Notes: generated by a model from the sequence alone, not told the origin. 39,220 bases of DNA from Muribaculaceae bacterium (GCA_023665245.1 JAMPEH010000008.1:49807-89026), one strand, 5' to 3'. Numbered from the stretch's first letter, positions 8,655 to 17,384 are shown. Numbers and translations are program-made.

Positions 8655-9632
8655 TTAGGAGAATTTGGAGAGGTCGACGTTTGTCAGATTCTCCATGCTC
8701 AGGTTGATATCCACGGGGTCATCCAGGGTTGCCAGGACCTGCTGGGGATTCTGTCCGGGGAATCCGCCGGCGTTGCTGTTCTCGAAGGTGCTGCTCCGGG
8801 GAGCGCTACGGGGTGCATTGTAGCCACCGGAACGGGATCCACCGCCATAGCTCCGGCCACCGCCGCCACGCTGATAGCTGCTGGTATCATACGCAGCACG
8901 AAGCTCGGCGTTCATATCGATGCCCATGCTGGCAGTCAGTGCGGACAGGACCCGGAAGCAACGAAGCTTATCAGCCTCGATGTTGACAGAGACCGCATGG
9001 GCCTGAGCCATCGTGAACGCCTTTGCGGACTCCTTCACCATCCGGTAGAACTTCTTGAAATCACCGATCTTGGAGATGTCCTCCTTGGCGTTGCCGGAGG
9101 TGTGATCGTACCCACGAACCACCTTGCAGTCGCAGAACGGATAGAACTCCAGGTTGTTGGTGCGGCCAGAGCTGTCCAGATTCTTGTAGAGCACCAGATA
9201 GATGCCGGGGGACATGCCGATGGTGGAGCCGTTGTTAATCTCGACGATACAGTCCTCCTTGCTTCCCACACGGACGCCGGTCGGGGTGAACGTGCCCGTG
9301 TTCTTCACAGACTCGATGACCTCCTCGCAGATATCCTGCAGCTCGCTGAGGTCGCTGAAGGAGATGACCTGGGTCACCTTCTGAGCGTTCTTCCGGGTGT
9401 CCCAGTTCAGCTGAGCACCGATGGGACAGACGCCGATCTCGATGCTGCTGTAGCGACCCCAGTAGTTGAAGTTCAGGAACTTGCCGGCCGGCTCATTGAA
9501 CAGAGTCGGACCAGTGCTGCTCACTTGTTTGGGCTGATTCTGCCCACGAGGACCAGAGTTCCGCGGAGCCGCGGACTGCGGGCTTCTTGCCTGATAGCGA
9601 TCGTACCCTCCGTTATTATTCCCATATGCCAT
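8655..9632 (-). CDS. RGG-box protein, candidate single-stranded nucleic-acid-binding protein
   Basis: This 325-residue protein has an Asn/Gly/Tyr-rich N-terminus (MAYGNNNGGYDRYQARS), a folded core at about 45-225, a Gly/Arg-rich segment at about 245-275 (QRGGGGRSYGGGSRSGGY) and a hydrophilic tail. RGG-type segments commonly bind single-stranded DNA or RNA, and phage SSBs often pair an OB-fold core with a disordered tail. It lies between dNMP kinase and chaperonin genes, a few kilobases from the DNA polymerase C-half. I cannot identify an OB fold with certainty, and the tail ends LSKFS rather than in the usual acidic SSB tip. GC-rich codon use suggests high expression. An SSB role is a hypothesis. 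Confidence 0.8.
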   Translation of the reverse strand: MAYGNNNGGYDRYQARSPQSAAPRNSGPRGQNQPKQVSSTGPTLFNEPAGKFLNFNYWGRYSSIEIGVCPIGAQLNWDTRKNAQKVTQVISFSDLSELQDICEEVIESVKNTGTFTPTGVRVGSKEDCIVEINNGSTIGMSPGIYLVLYKNLDSSGRTNNLEFYPFCDCKVVRGYDHTSGNAKEDISKIGDFKKFYRMVKESAKAFTMAQAHAVSVNIEADKLRCFRVLSALTASMGIDMNAELRAAYDTSSYQRGGGGRSYGGGSRSGGYNAPRSAPRSSTFENSNAGGFPGQNPQQVLATLDDPVDINLSMENLTNVDLSKFS

Positions 9633-9678
9633 GATGTATTATCCACCTTTCTATTTTAGGGTTATCGATATGTTTTGG

Positions 9679-10548
9679 TTAGCTTCGCTTTGTAATAGTC
9701 GCATCACCGCTCGGACCGATACGACTGATACCATAGGTCTTAAGTGCTACGGACAATGTAGACGCAAATGATCTTGCTGATGCTTCAAGATCCGCAACTG
9801 ACCCGTTGTTGTGCACAACAATATCGTAGAACGATTCGTCAGTGCAGATATTGGAGTCACATCCATTCGACCAATCTGCTGGGGTAGTGCGATCACCGAT
9901 GATCAGAATCTTGAGAGTGATAATCCCAGCGGCCCGCAGGGTGTCAACGATTCGGTTGATGGTATCGGTTTCCCTGCTGTCAATGAAGATCCCCTTGCAG
10001 CTACTGGGACCTTTGTCGATCGTGGACAGAATGAGGCCGATGCTGTATAATGTTGCCCCGTAATCGTGGCCTTCCCAAGCTTGCTTCACATTAAACAGGA
10101 AGTCGCGATACTTATCACCCTTCTGTCCAATGATCTCATCGGCCAAGATATGGCCATCCACATACGGACCCGCAGTATCCGTAGCAACCAGCAGAGTCTT
10201 CACAGCATCGCGGACAGGGTCGATCGTTGAGAGGTGAACGACCGTGGTGTCAGGCACTGAGTTCATCGCATCAAAGAACTCGTTTTTACCGATAGTCGCG
10301 ACGCCGTTCAGAATAAACACTGCGGGGTAGGGAGAGTCAATCAATGTCGGATACGCATCCGATGCGACACTCGGATGATCAATAGCGCCCTGAAGGAGCT
10401 CGGAGATAACCGACCCACGGGAGATTACGGCATCCTCAGTCGCGTACGTTTTATACGACAGCTTCAGGGGAGAGGCATTGAGGCCAACTTCATTCCTGCC
10501 CCTCTCCTGATTGTCGCAGGAATTGGTGCATCTACGATCAGCGCTCAT
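9679..10548 (-). CDS. Deoxynucleoside monophosphate kinase-like P-loop protein
   Basis: This 289-residue protein has a P-loop at residues 82-91 (GVATIGKNEF) following a hydrophobic strand (AVFIL). It continues with VHLSTIDPVRDAVK, a pattern seen after the P-loop in T4 gp1-type dNMP kinases. A second strand (GIFIDSRETDTINRI) is placed like the 'R-F-P-N-E' region of that family. The predicted role is phosphorylation of dNMPs to feed phage DNA synthesis. ATG at 10548 has GGAGG nine bases upstream and overlaps the stop of the previous gene by 11 bases, implying coupling. The first ~70 residues are an extension without an assigned function. Substrate specificity cannot be read from the sequence. 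Confidence 0.7.
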   Translation of the reverse strand: MSADRRCTNSCDNQERGRNEVGLNASPLKLSYKTYATEDAVISRGSVISELLQGAIDHPSVASDAYPTLIDSPYPAVFILNGVATIGKNEFFDAMNSVPDTTVVHLSTIDPVRDAVKTLLVATDTAGPYVDGHILADEIIGQKGDKYRDFLFNVKQAWEGHDYGATLYSIGLILSTIDKGPSSCKGIFIDSRETDTINRIVDTLRAAGIITLKILIIGDRTTPADWSNGCDSNICTDESFYDIVVHNNGSVADLEASARSFASTLSVALKTYGISRIGPSGDATITKRS

Positions 10549-10846
10549 TCCTCACTACCTCCGGCTTGGTGGGATTGGCGGTAAACGTGAGATCCGCCTG
10601 GACAAAGTCGAACCCCTCGAACTTCTCGAGCATTGCAGTCGGAGACCGTTTGTCCATCGTCTGGAATGCATCTTCCTGATGGTACAGCGGAGTGGCAGTA
10701 CACATCATCAGATAGAGAGCATCATCCACCTTGATCACATTGGCGATTGTCGTAGTCGTGCTGCACGAATCGCCAGCAGTCTTCGTCATAGTATACGCCG
10801 CCGGATAAGTAAGGGAATCGAGATCTTTCTTGGTCATAACTACCAT
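10538..10846 (-). CDS. Unknown protein, 102 residues
   Basis: ATG at 10846 has GGAGG nine bases upstream, inside the end of the preceding small gene. The protein is soluble, begins MVVMTKKDLDSLTYPAAY and has a Thr-rich stretch (CSTTTTIANVIKV). No motif is recognised. It overlaps the dNMP kinase-like gene by 11 bases, so the two are expected to be translated together. Confidence 0.75.
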   Translation of the reverse strand: MVVMTKKDLDSLTYPAAYTMTKTAGDSCSTTTTIANVIKVDDALYLMMCTATPLYHQEDAFQTMDKRSPTAMLEKFEGFDFVQADLTFTANPTKPEVVRNER

Positions 10847-10850
10847 TTGG

Positions 10851-11006
10851 CTAATCCTCCTTCGTATTCTTGTGCTTACCGGGACGGCGCTCCGGATGCT
10901 GATAATAGTATTCCTGGAGCGCCAGAATCCCTAAGCCTATCACAACCACTCCCACAGCAAAGAACACCGTGAAGAGTTGGATTGCTTCAAGTATCAGAAT
11001 CGCCAT
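10851..11006 (-). CDS. Small single-span membrane protein, 51 residues
   Basis: A short reading frame begins with ATG at 11006, with an AGGAGGTAGGTGAT ribosome site directly upstream. It has one long hydrophobic segment at residues 2-30 (MAILILEAIQLFTVFFAVGV, then VVIGLGILAL) followed by a charged tail ending KHKNTKED. It lies between the HNH endonuclease and the 102-residue protein with only a few bases on either side. Function is unknown. Confidence 0.7.
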   Translation of the reverse strand: MAILILEAIQLFTVFFAVGVVVIGLGILALQEYYYQHPERRPGKHKNTKED

Positions 11007-11018
11007 ATCACCTACCTC

Positions 11019-11573
11019 CTAAAGCAACTTAACATTCGGGTACACCGGGATCAAAACGTTGTACCCGTCTTTGTCCACATACCTTCCACCACGGTACGTA
11101 TGTCGCAACCCGATTTCAGGATGCTTGAGATCATGGACGATGGCATTCAACGACCAGTTGCGAGCAAGTCTCTGAAACATGTAGTTTATCCCTCTGGAAT
11201 ATTTTCTTGCAAACTGAGCAAACGTGTACGTACTGCCGTCGGTATCAACTATGCGTCTATTTGTTGACTTATTGTTTTCTTGAACTTTGTATGTAGCCCA
11301 TTGGCAATTCCATGGTGCATATGGCCCATCATTATCAATGCGGTCGAGAGTGAGGCCTGGTTTGTATCCAGCGCACATGGCCCAGTTGTAGAAGTTTGCA
11401 AACCCTTGGTTACCACTCGCCCTGTTACCAAGCCTCCACTCCTCTGCGACATATATCCCACGACCGCCATAATTACAGTAACTCTTATGTTTGCTGTGGT
11501 AACACCGCTGAATCATTTGCTGCCATACTACATACAGTGGATGTTTGCTAAGCCCATGTGTAACTTTCGGCAT
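11019..11573 (-). CDS. HNH endonuclease (probable free-standing homing endonuclease)
   Basis: This 184-residue protein has the phage HNH pattern: an N-terminal helix with WQQMIQRCYHSKHKSYCNYG at residues 17-36, a GGRGIYVAEEW motif at 36-46, then LTLDRIDNDGPYAPWNCQWA at 74-93 and an Asn-rich end (QENNKSTNR). In this subfamily the first His of HNH is commonly replaced, as here by Asp in LDRIDNDG. The C-terminal ~75 residues resemble a DNA-binding helix-turn-helix extension. ATG at 11573 is four bases after the DNA polymerase C-half stop, and its GAGG site lies within the end of that gene. Its position and lower GC content suggest a mobile gene inserted at the polymerase locus. Target site and activity are unknown. 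Confidence 0.85.
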   Translation of the reverse strand: MPKVTHGLSKHPLYVVWQQMIQRCYHSKHKSYCNYGGRGIYVAEEWRLGNRASGNQGFANFYNWAMCAGYKPGLTLDRIDNDGPYAPWNCQWATYKVQENNKSTNRRIVDTDGSTYTFAQFARKYSRGINYMFQRLARNWSLNAIVHDLKHPEIGLRHTYRGGRYVDKDGYNVLIPVYPNVKLL

Positions 11574-11577
11574 ATGA

Positions 11578-13602
11578 TCAAATCCTCACTATATTGCAGT
11601 AATACTTCATTTGATTCTTGTTATGGTTTACAGTTACCTCGGAGAATCCTAACGGTTTGTAAAGTTGTGTGAAGAGCCGCATATTGTCTGACACCAGAGT
11701 TTCGACGTCAATGACTGCGAGTACCCAGTCAGGGACTTCGTCGAAATCAACCGGAAGAGCGATCGAGTTGATGCCCTTACCCTTTACCATACGCTCCTTG
11801 CCATTCTTAACCACAGGATGATCACCGAACTCCGGGTTGGTCTCGAAGAGGTGCAGGATACGATCGTAGATGTGAGGCCATGGAGCCAGGGCTGCAAGGT
11901 CTTTTTTGTTCTGGAGCTTAACCTTCACAATCGTAACCGTTGCCGGCAGTTCAATCCGGTCCTTGTCATCACAGATCTGATTCCACACATATGCGGCTCT
12001 ATACTGGCTGATGCGATAGGGATCCTTATAAGCATCCGCGGATTTCACCTTGATAGACCGCTTCAAGAAGCCCATATCACCAGCCTTGATCTCATCAGCG
12101 ATACGATGCTGGAAGTCGCTAATCGTCTTATACACTCGACGGAGAGAGATCTTCCCATCCTTCGGCTGGAGCAACTCACCCATCAGCACATCGTCGTAGA
12201 TGAACTTGGATGTCTTCTCACTCGCCGTAGATTTGAAGAAGTTAACGCCCTTAACGTCCATCTTCGGCTTCGGATACACAAACGCCTCTTTACGGGTCAT
12301 CAGTCCGATGTAAGACTTCTTGGCATACGTTACGATAACACGGCTGTAGTAGAACTCGTTCTTCATCTTAATGTAGCCGCGGTCTTCTTCCGCCACGTTC
12401 ACATAACCAAGATAGTTCCACAGAGTTGCGGCAATCGCTGAAGAAGCGAAGCATGACAGAACATTCAGCACCTTCAGCCGATACATGTCCTGCTTCTCGC
12501 CCTTCTTAAACAACCGCATCGGGAGTACCTTTTGGAGGACGAAGTTCAAAATATTGTTGTACATCAGGAACGTTGAGTCAGTGTCACTCACGATAACCAC
12601 TGACCGCTTCTGATACCGAGCCCGGTCCTCATACCGATGCCAGCTGAACTTGTAGTTCACAAACTCAGTTACAAGCTCAGCCAGATGCTTCACATCATCC
12701 GCAATTTCTTTCGGCACATCGTTCGGGTCAATGAATTCGCATTTCGTCGAGGCGATATCCGCATACAAATCAGCCGGGTAATGATTCCGCATCAGGAACG
12801 CCCGCAGATTCGCCTTATAGAAAGTGCGAGTCCGCATCTCATCGCTCAACGAATCATAGATCTTCACCAGCTGGTCATGATCGTACAGCGAGTAGTGCAA
12901 GAACTTCGACTCAAACCGCTGAATCCACTGCTTCTTGGACGGGTGCCAGTTCACAATCTCATCAAGATCGAACTCCCACGTCGGCTTCTCGCTGATGACA
13001 TGCTCGATGAACGTGTAGAACTCGTCCATATTGAAGAACTTCACGAAATCGCCGAAGATGTTCTCGTAGCACAGAATTGCCGTCGACAGCTGACCACGAC
13101 CGCACGATGTAACAGACATAGCCGAGTGCACATTGAACAGGAAGGAAGACGACTGACCCTCGGCGCCGTATCCCGAGTTTGCAGCCTTCTTATCGTTCGC
13201 CTGCTGAATGTCCTTGACCGCGGCGGTGAACGCATCGCCGGCCTCCAGCGCCTTGAACATCTCCTTCTTGTGCACCGTACGAGCGTCGAGCATGTGCTCC
13301 TTAATAATCTCGATGTTCACATTACGTTTGACGTGTTTCGGATAAAAATAAACGCCGGACTCGGCAATCAGAGGTTTGTCCCGCTCAAGCCAGTCCAGCA
13401 CTTCTCCGAGAGATGTATTGGCCACAGTGTTCTCGTAGCTGTTGTAGAGCATGGCCTCGTGATCAGTATACCGTTCCATATACGTTTTGATCACGAAGTC
13501 TTCCACCTGGTCGTGGGTCAATTCTGGGTGCAATCTCTCTAAGCTACTTGTCATCTGTGCTATCCAATTATCTCTCAAATACTTTCCAGTTTGTCTTTTC
13601 AT
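11578..13602 (-). CDS. Family B DNA polymerase, C-terminal half (motifs B and C, thumb)
   Basis: This 674-residue protein carries polymerase motif B, K138-x3-N142-S-G-Y145-G (IQQANDKKAANSGYGAEG), and motif C with D340-T-D342-S (VIVSDTDSTFL). Further on are a KKSYIGL and a PKMDVKG segment, as in the family B KKxY and thumb regions. It lacks the exonuclease and motif A, which are encoded at 18600-20723 on the other strand. Residues 80-125 (ESGVYFYPKHVKRN...) look like the start of the fingers, so the two proteins are complementary. About 195 residues separate motifs B and C, against roughly 60 in T4 gp43, implying an insertion near residues 180-315. I chose ATG at 13602, with AGGTGAT ten bases upstream, over the GTG at 13617, which overlaps that site. 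Activity as a two-chain enzyme is inferred. Confidence 0.93.
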   Translation of the reverse strand: MKRQTGKYLRDNWIAQMTSSLERLHPELTHDQVEDFVIKTYMERYTDHEAMLYNSYENTVANTSLGEVLDWLERDKPLIAESGVYFYPKHVKRNVNIEIIKEHMLDARTVHKKEMFKALEAGDAFTAAVKDIQQANDKKAANSGYGAEGQSSSFLFNVHSAMSVTSCGRGQLSTAILCYENIFGDFVKFFNMDEFYTFIEHVISEKPTWEFDLDEIVNWHPSKKQWIQRFESKFLHYSLYDHDQLVKIYDSLSDEMRTRTFYKANLRAFLMRNHYPADLYADIASTKCEFIDPNDVPKEIADDVKHLAELVTEFVNYKFSWHRYEDRARYQKRSVVIVSDTDSTFLMYNNILNFVLQKVLPMRLFKKGEKQDMYRLKVLNVLSCFASSAIAATLWNYLGYVNVAEEDRGYIKMKNEFYYSRVIVTYAKKSYIGLMTRKEAFVYPKPKMDVKGVNFFKSTASEKTSKFIYDDVLMGELLQPKDGKISLRRVYKTISDFQHRIADEIKAGDMGFLKRSIKVKSADAYKDPYRISQYRAAYVWNQICDDKDRIELPATVTIVKVKLQNKKDLAALAPWPHIYDRILHLFETNPEFGDHPVVKNGKERMVKGKGINSIALPVDFDEVPDWVLAVIDVETLVSDNMRLFTQLYKPLGFSEVTVNHNKNQMKYYCNIVRI

Positions 13603-13831
13603 GTGATTAGTTATCACCTCTCAATATCCGTATGTATAATAGTTTCAGCGATGGTTTCATCCAATAATAGCACGAGAAGTTTCCTAACATATGGATCACA
13701 TCAAATGCGGCAAACATCTCTATAAGCAGGTCGACAGGGTATACGGTTGATGGCCAGCGACCGTTACGTAACTTTAACGACGTGCCAATGCGCATTACGC
13801 TATACTACTTATATGAAAGGGGATCCCAAAA

Positions 13832-14398
13832 ATGAATTTGAGCATGAAAGGCATGCGCGATTTCGCGAGCGGCAAGATTGACGAAAGCGCCATGCAGGCC
13901 AGCATCACCACCGACGCGGATATCTCCGAGTACGAGAACGACAAGCAGTTCATGGACGAGTGCACCGCCCTCTGCATGCCCACCTTTATCCAGATGATGA
14001 TGGACGAGGCCTGCGGCGACCTGTACGACGTCATGGATGAGGCGACCAAGGAGGCGTTCGCCACCGTGCAGAACTACCTGGTTGCCCAGGGCATCATCTC
14101 CGAGGCCGCTACGGTGTCCATCAGCAATCCCAAGATCAACGTCGTCCGGCTGAACAAGCAGGCGCAGATCGCCCGGCTGACCACCATCCTGACCCTGAAG
14201 ATGGGTCGGAAGGCCAACCATAAAGCCTACAAGAAGTACAAGCTGGGCCAGAAGATCAAGAAGGACAACATGGAGCAGCTGCGGAAGATCTTCGGCGCCA
14301 AGGCCGAGCGTCTGGCCAAGAAGCTCTGGGCCAAGACCCGCAAGAACAACAAGGTTGCGGCTGTTGTCGAAGACAAGAAGCCCAAGAAGGCTGCCTGA
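13832..14398 (+). CDS. Unknown protein with Lys-rich C-terminus, 188 residues
   Basis: ATG at 13832 is preceded by AAAGGGGATC. The N-terminal ~110 residues are acidic and helical (TDADISEYENDKQFMDE; MMMDEACGDLYDVMDE). From about residue 130 it becomes highly basic (NHKAYKKYKLGQKIKK, later EDKKPKKAA). GC-rich, uniform codon use resembles that of the abundant structural genes, so it may be made in quantity. It is the first plus-strand gene after the divergent polymerase C-half and is followed by a strong terminator, so it is probably monocistronic. A DNA-binding or internal virion role would fit the basic tail, but no family is recognised. Confidence 0.8.
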   Translation: MNLSMKGMRDFASGKIDESAMQASITTDADISEYENDKQFMDECTALCMPTFIQMMMDEACGDLYDVMDEATKEAFATVQNYLVAQGIISEAATVSISNPKINVVRLNKQAQIARLTTILTLKMGRKANHKAYKKYKLGQKIKKDNMEQLRKIFGAKAERLAKKLWAKTRKNNKVAAVVEDKKPKKAA

Positions 14399-14411
14399 TT
14401 TCAACTGCATG

Positions 14412-14445
14412 GATCACCGGACGGTAAACGCGCCGTCCGGTGATC
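14412..14445 (+). terminator. Rho-independent terminator
   Basis: GATCACCGGACGG pairs perfectly with CCGTCCGGTGATC across an eight-base loop, followed by ATTTTTGTTTTTCTT. It lies 14 bases after the stop at 14398. Confidence 0.9.
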
Positions 14446-14484
14446 ATTTTTGTTTTTCTTGTTAAAAATTTTCATCCATTTCTT

Positions 14485-14515
14485 TTGTACTGGTACTCTA
14501 CGAAATAAGTATAAT
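14485..14515 (+). promoter_or_regulatory. Possible promoter of nrdD-nrdG
   Basis: TTGTAC (14485-14490) and TATAAT (14510-14515) are separated by 19 bases, downstream of the terminator and about 65 bases before the nrdD start. The spacing is longer than ideal for a sigma70-type promoter. Confidence 0.35.
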
Positions 14516-14581
14516 GCCATATGTGCATTGGAACTTTTCAGTTCCAGAAGAATACCTAAAACGAAGGAGTGGCTGTATATT

Positions 14582-16723
14582 ATGAAAGTCGTAAAACGCG
14601 ATGGTCGCGAAGTCGAATACGACAAGTCCAAAATCGTAATCGCAATCAGCAAGGCCAACGAGGCCGGTGCGCCGGATGCAGTCGAGCTCAACGAGCGTGA
14701 CATCAACTACGTCGCCGAGAATGTTGAGGCCGATCTGTTCAGTGGGTATACCTACCCCACCATCGAGGATATCCAGAACCTCGTTGTCGCTCACCTCGGC
14801 CGCATTGGTGCCCATCAGACTGTTATTCGGTACTCCAAGTACCGCGAAGATCGCAACACCCGTCGGAAAGAGAATACTACCGACGGTAAGGTGATGTCTC
14901 TCATCAATAACCAGAACCGTGAGCTCGCTGAGGAGAATGCCAATAAGAGCACGGTCATTGCGGCCACTCAGCGGGACTACATCGCCGGCATTGTCAGCCG
15001 TGACATTACCCAGCGGAAACTGATGCCGGAATACATCTCCAAGGCCCATGATGAGGGGGTGATTCATTTCCATGACGCAGATTACTTCATCCAGCCCATC
15101 TTCAACTGCTGCCTGCTGAACATCGGCGACATGTTGGACAATGGGACCGTCATGAATGATAAGCTGATTGAGTCCCCGAAAAGCTTCCAAGTCGCATGCA
15201 CCGTAGTCACGCAGATCATTGCATGCGTCGCATCCAATCAATACGGCGGTCAGTCCGTTGATCTGCGGCATCTCGGCAAGTATCTCCGCCGGAGCCGGGA
15301 GAAGTATAATCGTAAGATTCGTGAGGCTTGCCCGGAGCTGCCGGATGACGAGGCCACCAAGATCGCGGAGATCTGGACCAAGGAGGAACTGAAGGCTGGG
15401 GTGCAGACAATCCAGTATCAGATCAACACCTTGATGACGACCAATGGCCAGTCCCCGTTCGTCACGTTGTTCCTCAATCTGCAGATGGACGACCCGTACA
15501 TCGAGGAGAACGCTCTCATCATTGAGGAGGTTCTCAAGCAGCGCCTCGAGGGCATCAAAAACGAAGAGGGCATCTACATTACCCCGGCGTTCCCCAAGCT
15601 GGTCTACGTGCTGGATGAGCATAACTGCCTGAAGGGTGGTAAGTACGACTACATTACCAAGCTGGCCGTCAGATGCTCTGCTAAGCGGATGTACCCTGAC
15701 TATATCTCTGCTAAGAAGATGCGGGAGAATTATCAGGGCAACGTGTTCTCTCCCATGGGCTGCCGCTCCTTCCTGGCTCCCTGGAAGAACGAGAAGGGCG
15801 AGTATCAGTTCGAGGGCCGGTTCAACCAGGGCGTGGTATCCCTCAACCTGCCCCAGATCGGTATCATTGCCGATGGTGACGAGGAGAAGTTCTGGCAGCT
15901 TATGGATGAACGTCTGCAGATCTGTTACGACGCTCTGATGCTGCGTCACAATGCACTGAAGCATGTGATCTCCGACAACTCCCCGATCCATTGGCAGTAC
16001 GGCGTCATCGCCCGGCTGAAGAAGGGCGAGCACATCGACAAGTACCTCTACGGTGGATACTCTTCCATCTCTCTGGGGTACATCGGCCTGTATGAAGTCA
16101 CCAAGCTGATGACCGGTGTCAGCCACACTGACCCCAAGGGCTTCGAGTTCGCAATGCGGGTAATGAAACGTCTGCGTAAGGCGTGTGACGACTGGAAGGC
16201 TCAGACCAACATCGGCTTCGCTCTGTATGGAACGCCCGCCGAGAGTTTGTGCTATCGGTTCGCCAAGATCGATGCTGCCAAGTTCGGCCAGATTCCTGAC
16301 ATCACCGACAAGGGTTACTACACCAACAGCTACCACGTCGATGTGCGCGAGGACATTACCGCATTCGACAAGCTGAAATTCGAGAACCAGTTCCAGCCTA
16401 TCTCCAGCGGCGGATGCATCTCCTACGTGGAAGTGCCCAACATGCAGCACAATCTGGAGGCCATGGAGGAGATGGTCCGGTTCATCTACGACAACATCCA
16501 GTATGCAGAGTTCAACACCAAGTCCGACTACTGCAAGGTGTGCGGATTTGATGGTGAGATGCTGATCAATGACGAAGACGAGTGGGAATGCCCCTGCTGC
16601 CACAACACGGATCGCCGGCTGATGAATGTGGTTCGCAGGACCTGCGGCTACCTTGGTGAGAAGTACTGGAATAAGGGCAAGACCAAGGAAATCAAGTCCA
16701 GGGTTCTCCATGTCTCCGAGTAA
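14582..16723 (+). CDS. nrdD: Anaerobic (class III) ribonucleoside-triphosphate reductase, catalytic subunit
   Basis: NrdD reduces ribonucleoside triphosphates to dNTPs using a glycyl radical under anaerobic conditions. The 713-residue length is normal for the family. Residues 1-95 are an ATP-cone (MKVVKRDGREVEYDKSKIV...), the allosteric nucleotide-binding domain. The C-terminus carries the glycyl-radical motif RRTCGYLG with the radical Gly at about 689. Just before it are two CxxC pairs (about C651/C654 and C670/C673), the family's zinc site. An active-site-like CCLLNIGD segment lies near residue 176. I chose ATG at 14582, which has AAGGAG 12 bases upstream and where the ATP-cone begins; an upstream in-frame extension has no support. 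nrdG follows after 14 bases with its own strong ribosome site. Presence of this pair implies infection of an anaerobic host. Confidence 0.97.
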   Translation: MKVVKRDGREVEYDKSKIVIAISKANEAGAPDAVELNERDINYVAENVEADLFSGYTYPTIEDIQNLVVAHLGRIGAHQTVIRYSKYREDRNTRRKENTTDGKVMSLINNQNRELAEENANKSTVIAATQRDYIAGIVSRDITQRKLMPEYISKAHDEGVIHFHDADYFIQPIFNCCLLNIGDMLDNGTVMNDKLIESPKSFQVACTVVTQIIACVASNQYGGQSVDLRHLGKYLRRSREKYNRKIREACPELPDDEATKIAEIWTKEELKAGVQTIQYQINTLMTTNGQSPFVTLFLNLQMDDPYIEENALIIEEVLKQRLEGIKNEEGIYITPAFPKLVYVLDEHNCLKGGKYDYITKLAVRCSAKRMYPDYISAKKMRENYQGNVFSPMGCRSFLAPWKNEKGEYQFEGRFNQGVVSLNLPQIGIIADGDEEKFWQLMDERLQICYDALMLRHNALKHVISDNSPIHWQYGVIARLKKGEHIDKYLYGGYSSISLGYIGLYEVTKLMTGVSHTDPKGFEFAMRVMKRLRKACDDWKAQTNIGFALYGTPAESLCYRFAKIDAAKFGQIPDITDKGYYTNSYHVDVREDITAFDKLKFENQFQPISSGGCISYVEVPNMQHNLEAMEEMVRFIYDNIQYAEFNTKSDYCKVCGFDGEMLINDEDEWECPCCHNTDRRLMNVVRRTCGYLGEKYWNKGKTKEIKSRVLHVSE

Positions 16724-16737
16724 TAAGGAGGACAAAC

Positions 16738-17325
16738 ATGAGCATGTATTATTCCGCAATCAAACCGTTCGATATCGCGAATGGTCCCGGAATCAGGGTG
16801 TCGCTGTTCGTATCTGGGTGCCCCCACCACTGTAAGAACTGCTTCAATCCTGAAACCTGGGACTACCTGTTCGGAGAGGAATTCGGGTACTGTGAGACCC
16901 AGAAGATTATCGATCTCCTTAAGGAGCCCGGTATCTCTGGTCTGACCATTCTCGGCGGTGAGCCGATGGTTCCTCGCAACGTTGAGTATGTAGCTCAGCT
17001 GATCGCCGACGTCCGCAAAACTCTCCCCGACAAGTCTATCTGGATCTATACCGGGTACACGATCGAGGAGATCTTTGATCGCTGGGCACTCTGCTGTACG
17101 TCTTACTCTATGCTCGAGTGCCAGGCCACGATGGCAATCCTGCGGTACGCGGATGTGCTGGTCGATGGGAGGTTCGTCGAGGATCTGAAAGATCTCAAAC
17201 TCAGATTCCGGGGAAGCTCTAACCAGCGCATTATCGACCTTAAGAAGAGTAAGTTCACATTCCCTACGAAACTTGATGAGCCTTTCCGGATTGACGAATT
17301 GGTTCTCGCGGAAGAGTACATGTAA
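16738..17325 (+). CDS. nrdG: Anaerobic ribonucleotide reductase activating protein (radical SAM)
   Basis: This 195-residue activase installs the glycyl radical on NrdD. The radical SAM cluster motif CX3CX2C is C28-PHH-C32-KN-C35, in a context typical of NrdG (FDIANGPGIRVSLFVSGCPH). GGEPM at about residue 79 is the SAM-binding GGE motif, and a WIYTGYTIEEI segment follows as in the family. It starts at ATG 16738, with AAGGAGG seven bases upstream and 14 bases after nrdD, so the two form an operon. A hairpin at 17355-17374 follows the stop. Confidence 0.95.
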   Translation: MSMYYSAIKPFDIANGPGIRVSLFVSGCPHHCKNCFNPETWDYLFGEEFGYCETQKIIDLLKEPGISGLTILGGEPMVPRNVEYVAQLIADVRKTLPDKSIWIYTGYTIEEIFDRWALCCTSYSMLECQATMAILRYADVLVDGRFVEDLKDLKLRFRGSSNQRIIDLKKSKFTFPTKLDEPFRIDELVLAEEYM

Positions 17326-17354
17326 AACAAAAAGCAATCATTGAATTCATACCG

Positions 17355-17374
17355 GGTGGGGATTTCTCCCCACC
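17355..17374. terminator. Hairpin between convergent genes (probably bidirectional terminator)
   Basis: GGTGGGG pairs with CCCCACC around a six-base loop, between nrdG (plus) and the 27-residue gene (minus). An A-rich tract to the left gives a T-rich stretch on the minus strand. Confidence 0.6.
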
Positions 17375-17384
17375 AGGTTTCCGT

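Noticed and set aside
11578..13602. The split polymerase as a simple frameshift or sequencing error
   Set aside because: The halves are on opposite strands with separate ribosome sites and other genes in between, so a base error cannot explain it. A misassembly remains the only technical alternative.
13607..13795. Possible 62-residue minus-strand gene before the polymerase C-half
   Set aside because: It has no ribosome site, overlaps the polymerase start and fills the divergent promoter region.
14498..16759. Long minus-strand open frame opposite nrdD
   Set aside because: It is antisense to an unmistakable NrdD and has no recognisable protein features.
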